Shown here: in pieces, positions 8,256-17,902 of the stretch
How the letters are laid out: each line of letters opens with the position of its first letter
Position numbering within the stretch: position 1 is the first letter of the stretch
Assembly (NCBI GenBank): GCA_003141415.1
Contig: PLLX01000194.1
Coordinates: forward strand, 355 to 54,412
DNA length: 54,058 nt
Source of the DNA: Bacteroidales bacterium
Lineage (GTDB): Bacteria; Bacteroidota; Bacteroidia; Bacteroidales; VadinHA17
Direction: 5' to 3'
Notes under the pieces: generated by a model
Told to the model about the DNA's origin: nothing
Seen by the model: the letters and a program-made list of their open reading frames with translations, nothing else
The model's database searches: none
Translations under genes and position numbers: made by a program

Positions 8256-11200
8256 ATGATTCTCTTTTTTGAAGACAATTCCAAAAATTTAATTGCAGTC
8301 GGTACCTCAGAAAAACTTCATGAAAAAGACATTGAAAAGCTTTGCTGGCTGTTTGGCGAAGCGAACCTTCTTATTCAGGACCTGGTTAATGGTGTCTTCG
8401 TAGGTCCACGAAAAGAGATGATAACTCCGTGGAGTACAAATGCTGTAGAGATTACACAAAATATGGGGATCGTTGGAATAAAGAGAATCGAGGAGTTTCA
8501 CTTAACTGCTTCAGATAAACCGCATTTCGATCCAATGTTACAGTCTCTTTACAAAGGATTAGATAAGAGCATCTTCACAATTGATAAACTACCTGATCCG
8601 GTTTTTTATATTGACAATATAAAACAATATAATCTGAATGAAGGACTCGCTCTGAATGCTGAAGAAGTTGCCTATCTTGATAAATTAAGTACTTCAATAG
8701 AGCGTAAATTAACTGATAGTGAGGTATTTGGCTTTTCACAGGTTAATTCTGAACACTGCCGTCATAAAATCTTCAACGGAACATTTATTCTCTCTGGTGA
8801 AGAAAAGAAGGAAACTCTTTTTCAAATGATCAAGTCAACGACAAGGATCAATCCAAATGGAGTTGTATCAGCGTATAAAGATAATTGTGCATTTGTGCAG
8901 GGTCCTGTTGTTGAACAATTTGCGCCTGGAACACAGTATAAGCCTGATTATTTTAACATAACAGACTATGAATCGGTTCTTTCAATTAAAGCCGAAACAC
9001 ACAATTTCCCAACCACTGTAGAACCATTTAACGGGGCTTCAACCGGTACCGGAGGTGAGATCAGGGACCGGATTGCAGGAGGCAAAGGAGCTTTCCCTAT
9101 TGCCGGGACAGCAGTTTATATGACATCCTATCCCCGTCCGGATGGGAACCGTCCATGGGAAAAAGCCACACCGGAAAGACCATGGCTTTATCAGACGCCT
9201 GAAGATATTTTAATTAAAGCATCAAATGGCGCCAGTGATTTTGGGAATAAATTCGGACAACCGCTTATTTGCGGTTCTGTTTTTACCTTCGAACATTTTG
9301 AAAATTTTAAAAAATTCGCTTATGATAAGGTAATAATGCTGGCGGGTGGAATAGGAATCGGGAAGAAAAAGGACAGTGAGAAAAACATTCCTGAGAAAGG
9401 GGACCTTATTGTATTACTGGGTGGCGATAACTACAGGATAGGAATGGGAGGTGGCGCTGTTTCATCGGTGGATACAGGTAAATTCGACAGCTCTATTGAA
9501 CTAAATGCTGTACAGCGCGCAAATCCCGAGATGCAGAAAAGAATATATAATGCAATAAGAGCACTTAGTGAATCAGCGAATAATCCAATAGTTTCAATTC
9601 ATGACCATGGTGCTGGCGGTCATCTCAATTGTTTATCGGAACTTGTCGAAGCAACAGGAGGTAAAATTGATATCAGTAAATTACCGGTTGGGGATCCCAC
9701 TCTGTCAGCGAAGGAAATAATCGGCAATGAGTCTCAGGAACGAATGGGACTGATAATGAAAAGAATTGATGTTGATACTTTAAGGAAAATTGCTGAAAGG
9801 GAAAGAGCACCAATCTACGTCATAGGTGAAGTAACAGGCGATATGCAGTTTACGCTGGAAAATCCTGTGACGAAAGAAAAACCAATTGATTTATCACTGA
9901 CATCACTTTTCGGGGACCCTCCTAAAACCATAATGAATGATGTAATTATTGAAAACAGGTACAAAAAACTTGAATATTCGATTCAAAATATTGAGGAGTA
10001 TGCTGAACAGGTTCTTCAACTTGAGGAGGTTGCCTGCAAAGACTGGCTTACAAACAAAGTTGACAGGTCAGTAACCGGCAGACTGGCCAAACAACAATGT
10101 GCCGGCCCTCTTCAGCTACCGTTGAATAATCTTGGTGCCATAACACTTGACTATAGGGGTAAAAAGGGTATGGCAACCTCCATCGGGCATGCTCCTGCTG
10201 CAGGACTAGTAGATCCGGCAGCCGGTTCAGTTCTGTCTATTGCCGAGGCACTTACAAATATAATCTGGGCTCCTCTCCCTGCCAAATTAAAAAGTGTCTC
10301 TCTATCCGCTAACTGGATGTGGCCCTGTAAAAATCCTGGTGAGGATACAAGACTCTATTCAGCTGTAAAAGCAGCAAGCGATTTTGCTATCGCACTTGGC
10401 ATAAACATTCCGACTGGAAAAGATAGTCTGTCGATGACTCAGAAATATAAAGATCAGGTGGTGTATTCACCTGGCACAGTAATAATCTCTGCCGCAGCTG
10501 AAATTGAGAACATCAGAAAAATAGTCGAACCTGTAATAGTAAATGATCCTTATTCCAGTCTTCTTTATATTGATATGAGCCGCGATGCCTTAAAACCTGG
10601 GGGCAGCAGTTTTGCCCAGATTCTGAACGGACTTGGTGATGATGTTCCAACTGTCACTGATCCTGCATATTTTAAAGAAGTATTTAATACGATTCAGGAT
10701 TTGATATTCAAAGGAAAGATTCTTTCAGGACATGATATCTCATCAGGTGGAATGTTAACAACCCTTCTGGAAATGTGCTTTTCAAATGTTTCCGGAGGAA
10801 TAACAGTTAACCTCACGGCCCTTGATGATAGTGATACGGTAAAAATACTTTTCAGTCAAAACCCCGGGATCATTATTCAGGTAAATGATGAGAATGAAGT
10901 AGCTGAAATTCTACTTGAAAACGGGATTTCATATTTCTCCATTGGTCACCCGGTTAACGAAAGTACACTGTTTGTAACAAACAATAATAACTCAATAACA
11001 TTCGATATTGATAAGCTGCGTGATAAATGGTTCCATACCTCATACCTTCTCGACAGGCGTCAATGCGGACCAGAGCTGGCACTTGAACGATTTCAGAATT
11101 ATAAAAACCATGAACTGAATATAAAAGTAAATGATTTTACCGGAACCTTTAAATCTCTCGGGATAACTCCTGAGAGAAGGACAAAATCAGGAATCAGGGC

Positions 11201-11942
11201 TGCAATAATAAGAGAAAAAGGAGTAAATGGTGACAGGGAGATGGCTTATGCTCTTTATCTGGCAGGCTTCGATGTTAAAGATGTGCATATGACGGACCTC
11301 ATATCGGGTAGAGAAACCCTTGAAGAGATTAGTATGATTGTTTTTGTCGGAGGCTTTTCAAATTCCGACGTCTTCGGATCAGCCAAAGGATGGGCAGGAG
11401 CATTCAGATATAATGAAAAAGCACGCATTACACTTGATAATTTCTATAAAAGAACTGATACACTGTCACTTGGAGTATGTAACGGATGTCAGCTAATGGT
11501 TGAATTGGATCTCCTTTATCCACATCACAAAGAAAAACCAAAGCTGTTGCTTAATAAGTCACATAAATTTGAATCGGGCTTTTTAGGGGTGAAGATTTTA
11601 AAAAATAACTCTGTTATGCTTGGAAACATGACAAATATGGAGCTTGGAATATGGGTTGCTCATGGAGAAGGACAATTCAGCCTGCCATATCCTGAAAATG
11701 AGTATCAGGTGCCTTTAAAATTTAGCAGACATTCCTATCCGGCCAATCCAAACGGGTCAGTTTATGATGTTGCCGGTTTATGTTCGGAAGATGGTCGGCA
11801 CCTCGTAATGATGCCTCATCTGGAACGGGCATACTTTCCCTGGCAATGTGGTTTTTATCCTGCTGATAGAATAAATGATGATGTTACTCCATGGATAAAA
11901 GCCTTTGTTAATGCAATGGAATGGATTAAAACTAACGGGTGA
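8256..11942 (+). CDS. purL: Phosphoribosylformylglycinamidine synthase, single-chain large form
   Basis: The 1228-residue enzyme makes formylglycinamidine ribonucleotide from FGAR, glutamine and ATP, the fourth step of purine synthesis. Signatures: 'SQVNSEHCRHKIFNG' near residue 165, the ATP-binding core 'AETHNFPTTVEPFNGASTGTGGEIRDR' (family hallmark), 'HDHGAGGHLNC', 'ADSL'-equivalent 'PTGKDSLSM', and a C-terminal class-I glutamine amidotransferase with nucleophile Cys1075 in 'GVCNGCQLM' and a 'MPHLERAYFPWQ' end. This is the fused PurL-PurQ form found in Bacteroidota and Proteobacteria. Its last 11 bases overlap the convergent lipoprotein gene on the other strand. Confidence 0.97.
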   Translation: MILFFEDNSKNLIAVGTSEKLHEKDIEKLCWLFGEANLLIQDLVNGVFVGPRKEMITPWSTNAVEITQNMGIVGIKRIEEFHLTASDKPHFDPMLQSLYKGLDKSIFTIDKLPDPVFYIDNIKQYNLNEGLALNAEEVAYLDKLSTSIERKLTDSEVFGFSQVNSEHCRHKIFNGTFILSGEEKKETLFQMIKSTTRINPNGVVSAYKDNCAFVQGPVVEQFAPGTQYKPDYFNITDYESVLSIKAETHNFPTTVEPFNGASTGTGGEIRDRIAGGKGAFPIAGTAVYMTSYPRPDGNRPWEKATPERPWLYQTPEDILIKASNGASDFGNKFGQPLICGSVFTFEHFENFKKFAYDKVIMLAGGIGIGKKKDSEKNIPEKGDLIVLLGGDNYRIGMGGGAVSSVDTGKFDSSIELNAVQRANPEMQKRIYNAIRALSESANNPIVSIHDHGAGGHLNCLSELVEATGGKIDISKLPVGDPTLSAKEIIGNESQERMGLIMKRIDVDTLRKIAERERAPIYVIGEVTGDMQFTLENPVTKEKPIDLSLTSLFGDPPKTIMNDVIIENRYKKLEYSIQNIEEYAEQVLQLEEVACKDWLTNKVDRSVTGRLAKQQCAGPLQLPLNNLGAITLDYRGKKGMATSIGHAPAAGLVDPAAGSVLSIAEALTNIIWAPLPAKLKSVSLSANWMWPCKNPGEDTRLYSAVKAASDFAIALGINIPTGKDSLSMTQKYKDQVVYSPGTVIISAAAEIENIRKIVEPVIVNDPYSSLLYIDMSRDALKPGGSSFAQILNGLGDDVPTVTDPAYFKEVFNTIQDLIFKGKILSGHDISSGGMLTTLLEMCFSNVSGGITVNLTALDDSDTVKILFSQNPGIIIQVNDENEVAEILLENGISYFSIGHPVNESTLFVTNNNNSITFDIDKLRDKWFHTSYLLDRRQCGPELALERFQNYKNHELNIKVNDFTGTFKSLGITPERRTKSGIRAAIIREKGVNGDREMAYALYLAGFDVKDVHMTDLISGRETLEEISMIVFVGGFSNSDVFGSAKGWAGAFRYNEKARITLDNFYKRTDTLSLGVCNGCQLMVELDLLYPHHKEKPKLLLNKSHKFESGFLGVKILKNNSVMLGNMTNMELGIWVAHGEGQFSLPYPENEYQVPLKFSRHSYPANPNGSVYDVAGLCSEDGRHLVMMPHLERAYFPWQCGFYPADRINDDVTPWIKAFVNAMEWIKTNG

Positions 11943-12483
11943 TCGGGGTAAGAAAGACTGATAAAAGTTTTGAATTCTCCGAAGCTGAAGATTCTCCTTT
12001 CCTAATATCCTTTTGAACAATTTTCTCACTGATTATCTGAATATTATATAGTCCGGTATCTTGTATATAAAGTGACCCGATAAATGAATCAGCCCTGAAA
12101 TAGGGATAAGTAACATCACTTGAGTTATGTATTATTTTGTCACAAGCCGGACGAGCTTCCAGCCTGTTATCAAGAATGCTAATCATTACCGAACTATTAT
12201 ATTTCAGATCAGTTGTGTCTTTGGTAGCGCTCGATAACCATACATTAAAACGGCCTGATTTCGAAACAACCACATTCCATTCAGCTGTATTGCTTGATGG
12301 ATTTACTATGTCCTGATAACAGTCAGCTTTATCAACTATTAAAGAAATAGTACCATCTTCCTGCTGCATGATCTTGCTCTGAACAATGTTCATTTTTGAC
12401 TCCTTCTGTTCTCCTGAATTCTTGCATGAATAGAATAAAACGATCCCAATCAATATCAGCAACCTAAATATATTCCTCCCCAT
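11932..12483 (-). CDS. Hypothetical lipoprotein
   Basis: The 183-residue protein has a lipoprotein signal ('FRLLILIGIVLFYSC', lipobox Cys at residue 20) and a mature part of about 160 residues predicted to be mostly beta strands ('EWNVVVSKSGRFNVWLSSATKD', 'SLYIQDTGLYNIQIIS'). The alternating pattern resembles carbohydrate-binding-like beta sandwiches found beside glycoside hydrolases in Bacteroidota, but I do not recognise a named family. It is convergent with purL and overlaps it by 11 bp. No partner gene is adjacent on its strand within 230 bp. Confidence 0.7.
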   Translation of the reverse strand: MGRNIFRLLILIGIVLFYSCKNSGEQKESKMNIVQSKIMQQEDGTISLIVDKADCYQDIVNPSSNTAEWNVVVSKSGRFNVWLSSATKDTTDLKYNSSVMISILDNRLEARPACDKIIHNSSDVTYPYFRADSFIGSLYIQDTGLYNIQIISEKIVQKDIRKGESSASENSKLLSVFLTPITR

Positions 12484-12579
12484 TTTCCAGAATTTTGATT
12501 AGTTTAAGACTTGACTTTAAAACGTATTAAAAACAATTTCAGTATATAAATTGTTTGAAATGGCAAATAAAATCTGATA

Positions 12580-12630
12580 ATTGAAGCTCTTCGCAGCAAG
12601 CAAGGGAAAATGCGCTCGCGGGGATTCAAT
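12580..12630. repeat. Imperfect GC-rich inverted repeat downstream of the Hdr-like operon
   Basis: ATTGAA at 12580-12585 and TTCAAT at 12625-12630 enclose GC-rich imperfectly complementary arms (…CTCTTCGC… / …GCGCTCGCGGGG…). The surroundings are AT-rich. It lies about 85 bp past the stop of the last hdr gene on the minus strand and could end that transcript or be a REP-like element. Confidence 0.4.
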
Positions 12631-12715
12631 TACCTGCCCGGGTTTATCTAACAAGAACTTTGTATTTTTAAATACTCCCTGGAAGGTTGAATACTCGACG
12701 TGTGATAGGTGAATA

Positions 12716-14638
12716 TCAAATATTTGCCAGCTCTTTTATTGAATTGGCATGACTGCCGCTGTTGATTTTTATAGGTTTTTCAATTAAAGCTTCAGCCACA
12801 ATCTCAGAAATATCTGCCACTCTTGTCTCAGTAACAGCAGCGAAAGTCTTTTTACAAAGAGGGCAAGCGGTTGCCAGAATATCAGGGTTATTTTTGGTCA
12901 GTTCAGTAGCAGCATCCAGAGCTATTTTCTTTCTCTTTTGAGAGCTTATTTTCATGTTGGCAAGACTTCCCCCGCAACAAAGAGAATTTTCATCTTCAAA
13001 GTCGCTTTTTTCAAGACGGGAAACATGATTCAGAACCTCCGTTGGTTCATCGTAGACACCTGATCCTCTCCCAAGATCGCATGGAGAATGATAGACAACT
13101 TTCTTACGTAAGAAATTCATCTTCACTGATCCTTCATCTATGAGCTTCTTGATGAATTGTGTATGATGAAGCACTTCAACATCGAGATAGTAGCTCTCCT
13201 TAAATACTTTATAACAGATAGGACACGAAGTTACAAGTGTATGGGCTCCTGATTTCCAAATCATCTGCGAATTATAATTAATCAGTTCCCTTGCTTCCTT
13301 ATCCTGTCCTGCAAGCATCAACGGACGGCCACAACAGACACCACCCTGCTCATCAATAAAATTGTATTTCACTCCTGAGGCTTCAAGAATTTTTATCATT
13401 GAGTTCTTAATAGCCGGTGTAAGGTGGGTCATACAACCGGCAAAATACAATATGTCAGCTTTTTGCGGATCGCTTTCCTGAAGAAAACTGTAATTTGAGG
13501 AACTAATCACTTTTTCAGGAATATTAATCTGCCTGCTTCTGAAATAACCATTGTATATATTCCTGATATCATTTTCAGCTTCACCTCCCCTTCTCTGGAT
13601 CATCCTGATGGGAGAAAGTTCTATACCCACAGGACATTTCTGATCGCATCTGCCACACATCAGACAGTTATCAACAATTTCAGAAACGTCATCATTATTA
13701 CGGATAGCTTTCATAAGGTACGCCGATTGAATATTGGTGATCCCTGCCGAAAAATTAAGCTGACATGCATCAATGCATATTCCACACGATGAACAGGAGT
13801 ATGTTTGAACCTCTGAATACGTACCTGCTTTATCGCCGGTTTTTATTCCCGAATTTCTCATAAAGATCAGGAACAGTTCAGTTGGAATGTGCATATATCG
13901 GGAAATCGGAAGAAGAATGAAAAAAGTTCCTAAAGAGATGGAATAGAGCCACCAGAAAGGATATGCTATCTGCTGGGCCGGGAGAAATGATGCAAGCCAG
14001 GCTCCCAGTGATCCTGTAAGAAAACTGCCGGTACCGTGAGCGCCACATGTGAAACTTTCAGCCAGCAGACGACTGGGGAAGATCAGCCATAGTGAGGTAA
14101 GGGCAATTCTGTCGGTGATCTTCAGACGGGTAGTCTTCTTCATCCCGACAACTCTTGAATAGAATCTTTTTATTACAGCCAGCAATAATCCTGACAGAAT
14201 AAATGCAAGTATCAGATCCATTAAAAATCCATAAGTTGCCTCAAACCCTATCCTGCCATGCTCTGGATTGAAGAATCTGAAAAAGATTGCTTTATATGGA
14301 GCGTTAAGGTGTTTCGTTCCAAAGATATCCGCTTCAATAGTGCCGAAAAAAATAAGTAAAAACCAGCCGAAAGCCAGACTCATATGCATATATCCAAGAC
14401 GCAGATTTGTTTTAAGTATCTTCCTGTGTATCAGACTCTCCATGAATATCTCCTTTAAGCTAAGGGCAAAAGGGATTCCGAAAAATCCACGTTGAAGCCT
14501 CAGTTTGTCTGGTCTCGACAAGTCATGAAACCAGATAACACTTCTCGCTACAACATAGATGATTATGAAGTACAATCCAATATTAAAGGGTATAATGAAA
14601 GGATCAAATTTCATATTCATCTGATTTTTGAAAGGCAT
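12716..14638 (-). CDS. Membrane HdrE/HdrD-type fusion: cytochrome-like N-terminus plus two CCG domains
   Basis: The 640-residue protein begins with about six membrane helices (residues 15-270) of the NarI/DsrM type, with His residues in helices that could hold b-haems. Two [4Fe-4S] motifs follow ('CSSCGICIDAC', 'CLMCGRCDQKCPVG'), then two canonical CCG domains: C…'GGVCCGRP'…'CPIC' and C…'NSLCCGGS'…'CPLC', which in HdrD/DsrK bind the unusual catalytic [4Fe-4S] cluster. This is the membrane outlet of the complex, likely exchanging electrons with the quinone pool (inference from HdrDE/DsrMK). It is the last gene of the operon and overlaps the upstream HdrC by 35 bp; starts at codon 7 or 9 would shorten the overlap. 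Confidence 0.88.
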   Translation of the reverse strand: MPFKNQMNMKFDPFIIPFNIGLYFIIIYVVARSVIWFHDLSRPDKLRLQRGFFGIPFALSLKEIFMESLIHRKILKTNLRLGYMHMSLAFGWFLLIFFGTIEADIFGTKHLNAPYKAIFFRFFNPEHGRIGFEATYGFLMDLILAFILSGLLLAVIKRFYSRVVGMKKTTRLKITDRIALTSLWLIFPSRLLAESFTCGAHGTGSFLTGSLGAWLASFLPAQQIAYPFWWLYSISLGTFFILLPISRYMHIPTELFLIFMRNSGIKTGDKAGTYSEVQTYSCSSCGICIDACQLNFSAGITNIQSAYLMKAIRNNDDVSEIVDNCLMCGRCDQKCPVGIELSPIRMIQRRGGEAENDIRNIYNGYFRSRQINIPEKVISSSNYSFLQESDPQKADILYFAGCMTHLTPAIKNSMIKILEASGVKYNFIDEQGGVCCGRPLMLAGQDKEARELINYNSQMIWKSGAHTLVTSCPICYKVFKESYYLDVEVLHHTQFIKKLIDEGSVKMNFLRKKVVYHSPCDLGRGSGVYDEPTEVLNHVSRLEKSDFEDENSLCCGGSLANMKISSQKRKKIALDAATELTKNNPDILATACPLCKKTFAAVTETRVADISEIVAEALIEKPIKINSGSHANSIKELANI

Positions 14639-14948
14639 TTTTTGCCAGAACTACAATATTTCTGGTATTCACTCCGCGGGGACAAACCAGGGTACACTTA
14701 CCACACAACATGCATTTGTTTAAATTCTGACGCACCTGATCATTTTCACCTCGTTTAATAAGTATATGAAGCTCCCTGAGGCTGAATCCTGTAAAATTAG
14801 CGGTTGTACAGGTCGCCGAACACCCACCGCATTCAATGCAAAGCCTGAAGCTGGGTTCTTTTTCAAAAATGTATTCGGCCAATCTCCTGTTGTTCGAATC
14901 ATAGTCGATCTGACGTCCTGCTGATATAGTAAAACCGAATTTATCCAT
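14604..14948 (-). CDS. HdrC-like 4Fe-4S dicluster protein (second copy, short)
   Basis: The 114-residue protein has two [4Fe-4S] motifs, 'CIECGGCSATC' and 'CMLCGKCTLVCPRG', separated by 'GFSLRELHILIKRGENDQV', the usual HdrC spacing. It is an electron-wire subunit that would link the flavin protein HdrA to a CCG subunit. It sits between HdrA (2 bp upstream) and the membrane HdrE/D fusion (35-bp overlap), so it probably serves the membrane CCG subunit while the first, longer HdrC serves HdrB (inference). Confidence 0.9.
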   Translation of the reverse strand: MDKFGFTISAGRQIDYDSNNRRLAEYIFEKEPSFRLCIECGGCSATCTTANFTGFSLRELHILIKRGENDQVRQNLNKCMLCGKCTLVCPRGVNTRNIVVLAKNAFQKSDEYEI

Positions 14949-14949
14949 A

Positions 14950-15978
14950 TTATCTTATACCATCATTAAGGTAATCAATTACTTCCACAACAGCGGCACG
15001 TGCATGTGATATTGTTTCGGGAATATTCATAGGCGCTGTACACGACCCGGCATAGAATACCCCATCAATATTGCTCCTGTTGCTACCAATAAGATTATCA
15101 GTTGCAGCGAAGAATCTGTTTTCGCCGGTTTTAAGACCAACAATACCTGCAATTTTTTCCCCGTCTTCTGACATTTCCATTCCTGCCATAAGAACCAGCA
15201 TATCGAGTTTCATTTTAAGTGGTCTGCCAGCCAGAGTATCTTCAACTTTTATTAGAAGCTTGTTTTCAATTGTCTCGCTCGCCTCAGATACTTTACCGCG
15301 AATAAAGTTCACTCCCCATTTTTCCTGGGCCTCACGGTAAAGCTCTTCATAAAAAGCTCCACCCATCCTCATATCCATATAGAAGCAGAATACTTTCGAA
15401 TCCGGAAGAAATTCCCTTATCTCAATTGCCTGCTTTACAGCAGTCACACAACACAATTTGGAGCAATAAAAATTACCTACTTTTTCATCTCGCGAGCCGA
15501 CACAATGTATGATTCCTATTGTTTCCGGAACAGTTTGATTGGTTAAAGCAATTTTTCCTTTCCGGAACATTTTCTCCAGATCAACAGAAGTAATAACATT
15601 ATCGTAAATGCCATAACCATACTCCTCTTTCCTCGAGCTTTTAAAGAGATCAAACCCCGTTGCAATAATAATTGCATCGGCAGTCAGCTCTTTTCCTCCA
15701 TTCGTAGTAATCAAAAAATGACTTGTGTTCCTTTTAAACACTTCTATCGTAGTATTAGTCAGTAGATTAATACCATGATTATGAGTCATCCCGTCGAGGT
15801 ACTCCTTTACCTCAGAACTATCCCTTCTATCAGGAAAGAGCCTGTACCAATTATTCAGATGTCCTCCTGTATTGATTTCCTTTTCTATCACGCTGACCTC
15901 AATTCCAGCTTTTGACAACTGACCTGCAACTTCAAGTCCTGCCACTCCTCCACCTATTACAACAACATGCTTACTCAT
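14950..15978 (-). CDS. HdrA-like FAD-dependent oxidoreductase
   Basis: The 342-residue flavoprotein starts with the dinucleotide-binding fold 'HVVVIGGGVAGLEVAGQLSKAG', then 'GGHLNNWYRLFPDRR', and carries the HdrA/QmoA cluster region 'CVGSRDEK..NFYCSKLCCVTAVKQAIEI'. The C-terminal 'VFYAGSCTAPMNIPETISHARAAV' closes the FAD site. It lacks the ferredoxin and thioredoxin-reductase-like additions of methanogen HdrA, so it is closer in length to QmoA-type or short HdrA proteins. Such a subunit could receive electrons from a cytoplasmic donor; whether it bifurcates cannot be read from sequence. It is six bases downstream of hdrB. Confidence 0.88.
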   Translation of the reverse strand: MSKHVVVIGGGVAGLEVAGQLSKAGIEVSVIEKEINTGGHLNNWYRLFPDRRDSSEVKEYLDGMTHNHGINLLTNTTIEVFKRNTSHFLITTNGGKELTADAIIIATGFDLFKSSRKEEYGYGIYDNVITSVDLEKMFRKGKIALTNQTVPETIGIIHCVGSRDEKVGNFYCSKLCCVTAVKQAIEIREFLPDSKVFCFYMDMRMGGAFYEELYREAQEKWGVNFIRGKVSEASETIENKLLIKVEDTLAGRPLKMKLDMLVLMAGMEMSEDGEKIAGIVGLKTGENRFFAATDNLIGSNRSNIDGVFYAGSCTAPMNIPETISHARAAVVEVIDYLNDGIR

Positions 15979-15984
15979 TTACAA

Positions 15985-17046
15985 TCAGACATTTATTAAG
16001 TTGTGCTTTTCTGAAAATGAAGGTATTATTTCAAGGTTATATTTATCTTCCGGGGAATAGTCAACTCCTATCTTGTCCAGAACAGGTTCACAATCCGTCT
16101 GATGCATTTGAAGACCTAATTCCCATGGATCATAACCAAGAACAAGACCCGCAACCTCTTCATATGTAAAAACAGGAATTCCTTCTCCATTCTGTCCATA
16201 TCTCTTGCCTTCCATTTCATTTATAACATACTGCCATCTGTCAAGAAACATTGGGCAACCAGGACAATTAGTAATAATCATGTCGGGTTTAAATGGCTCC
16301 ATTGATTCAAATTTTTCTTTTGAGCAGGCAATTGAGAAACCTCTGTTTGCCTGTACCAGATATTGCCTGAAACCAAATCCGCAACAGTGCCTCCTTTCAG
16401 GATAATCAATTATCTTGCCTCCCCATTCTTCAATCATACCTGCAAGAACATACGGATATTCTGCTCCCCCAACGCCTTTAGAAGGGAACATCTTAGCGTA
16501 ATGGCAACCAATATGATCGACAACTTTCAGTGGTTCACCGGTTTTTTTATTTATAAGCTTATATTTTGCTTTTGCAGCAATCTCTTTTCTGAATTTATAG
16601 ATAACGTCACTTGCATGAGCAAGGTTTTTGGGTTTTTTAAATTCCCTTCCGGTGGCTTTTTTCAGTTGTAGCCTGATTTTTTTCTCGACTTCGGGAAAGT
16701 GATGCCATGTATCCAGAATTTCGGTGTATAATCCGAACGAGGTGATGCACGATGGTACGAGATTTTCATAACCAGCTTCAGTCATAATCGCAAACTGACG
16801 TGCAACAACTGTCATCGTTGTTTCAACCGGTACTATATCACTGTGATAACCAATTCCTGTGCACGATGTATGACAAGGATGTTCATATACTTCCTTTTTA
16901 AGCTCTTCACGCATGATTTTAAGAAAGGCTGTTTCTGATCCTGGAAAGAAATTTTGTCTTACGCAGCTTCTTACATAATAATATTTATCGTCAGCAATTT
17001 CCTTCTGATAATCATTCCAAATAGCCTTTTTCCCTTCTAGTATCAT
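15985..17046 (-). CDS. HdrB-like CCG-domain protein with an altered first CCG domain
   Basis: The 353-residue protein has a canonical second CCG motif: 'DHIGCHYAKMFP', 'ERRHCCGFGFRQ' and 'TNCPGCPMFLDRW'. In the first half the equivalent positions read 'YVRSCVRQNFFPG', 'HPCHTSCTGIGYH' and 'VPSCITSFGLY', so the usual CC pair and CxxC are replaced by CHTSC and a lone Cys. In HdrB these domains hold the non-cubane cluster pair that acts on disulfides; here the first site may bind a different cluster or be structural. It is co-transcribed with hdrC (13-bp gap) and hdrA (6-bp gap). The natural substrate is not known. Confidence 0.85.
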   Translation of the reverse strand: MILEGKKAIWNDYQKEIADDKYYYVRSCVRQNFFPGSETAFLKIMREELKKEVYEHPCHTSCTGIGYHSDIVPVETTMTVVARQFAIMTEAGYENLVPSCITSFGLYTEILDTWHHFPEVEKKIRLQLKKATGREFKKPKNLAHASDVIYKFRKEIAAKAKYKLINKKTGEPLKVVDHIGCHYAKMFPSKGVGGAEYPYVLAGMIEEWGGKIIDYPERRHCCGFGFRQYLVQANRGFSIACSKEKFESMEPFKPDMIITNCPGCPMFLDRWQYVINEMEGKRYGQNGEGIPVFTYEEVAGLVLGYDPWELGLQMHQTDCEPVLDKIGVDYSPEDKYNLEIIPSFSEKHNLINV

Positions 17047-17058
17047 CTGTTGAAAATA

Positions 17059-17766
17059 TTATCTTGTGTGGCAACCATTATTAGTTTTATAAATATGTTG
17101 GAAGTATTCATTTTCAATACCTTCATCCAGTTGCATATTTAATTCTTTAGCTTTTTTCTTTGAAAATTCTTCAATATTTTCAAATCTTTTCATTCCGCCG
17201 GTAACCTTAAAAATCTCCCGGATCTCATCCATCGCATCTTCAGGTATTCTCCTAAGGATGCCCGGACCATCACCCTTATAATTAGCTCCCATTTTTTTAA
17301 ATAACGCGGTCCAGTTATCCTGAATCCAATCCCAGACTGGTCCCTGTTCGGGGTGCATTGATGTACCTACTCCTTCAAGATAAAGACAATAACCATATGT
17401 AAGCAACCAATGGCCGACTGTCCTTTTCAACGCAAGCTGTTGTCTTCCTTTTTCAGATTCTGTAAAATAACCGAGATCCTGTGAAAGCGATCGCAATGCC
17501 ATTATTATCAATCCAGGGGCATTTCCACGAGGACATCGTGTTTTACAGGACATACATTCGCCACAATACCAGATTGTTTCCGACTTTAAAAGTTCAGTTA
17601 TCTTATCATCATTCTTTGTCTGGACTGAATCAACTATTTTTCTGGGATCGTAATTATAAAACTCTGCTGCAGGACAGATAGCAGTACAGACACCGCAATT
17701 CATACAGGCATTCAGTCCTTCTTCGAACCTGACATCTTCTAATAATAAATCGTACAGTTTCCCCAT
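17059..17766 (-). CDS. HdrC-like 4Fe-4S protein with a C-terminal extension
   Basis: The 235-residue protein is the first gene of the operon. It has two [4Fe-4S] motifs, 'CMNCGVCTAICP' (about residues 21-32) and 'CGECMSCKTRCPRG', in normal HdrC spacing, followed by an extra 130 residues with no recognised domain ('LGYFTESEKGRQQLALKRTVGHWLL' and an acidic, helical tail). The tail is longer than in minimal HdrC subunits and may dock HdrB, whose gene follows 12 bp later. A candidate promoter with TATCTTTG lies 37-44 nt upstream. Confidence 0.87.
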   Translation of the reverse strand: MGKLYDLLLEDVRFEEGLNACMNCGVCTAICPAAEFYNYDPRKIVDSVQTKNDDKITELLKSETIWYCGECMSCKTRCPRGNAPGLIIMALRSLSQDLGYFTESEKGRQQLALKRTVGHWLLTYGYCLYLEGVGTSMHPEQGPVWDWIQDNWTALFKKMGANYKGDGPGILRRIPEDAMDEIREIFKVTGGMKRFENIEEFSKKKAKELNMQLDEGIENEYFQHIYKTNNGCHTR

Positions 17767-17802
17767 CAGCCTTTATGAATATCAATTGCTAAAAGATTAA
17801 CA

Positions 17803-17833
17803 CAAAGATAACTCGTAAATAAAGAGGGGGAAA
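17803..17833 (-). promoter_or_regulatory. Candidate promoter of the Hdr-like operon
   Basis: On the minus strand TATCTTTG (17803-17810) matches the Bacteroidota -7 box, and TTTC occurs 19 nt upstream at the -33 position (consensus TTTG, one mismatch). The leader to the ATG would be about 30 nt. Confidence 0.5.
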
Positions 17834-17902
17834 TAAGCGTAAAACCTATTTATATGGAGTATTTATACGTAGTAGAAAGGCAAAAGAGGAACGACCGATA
17901 AG

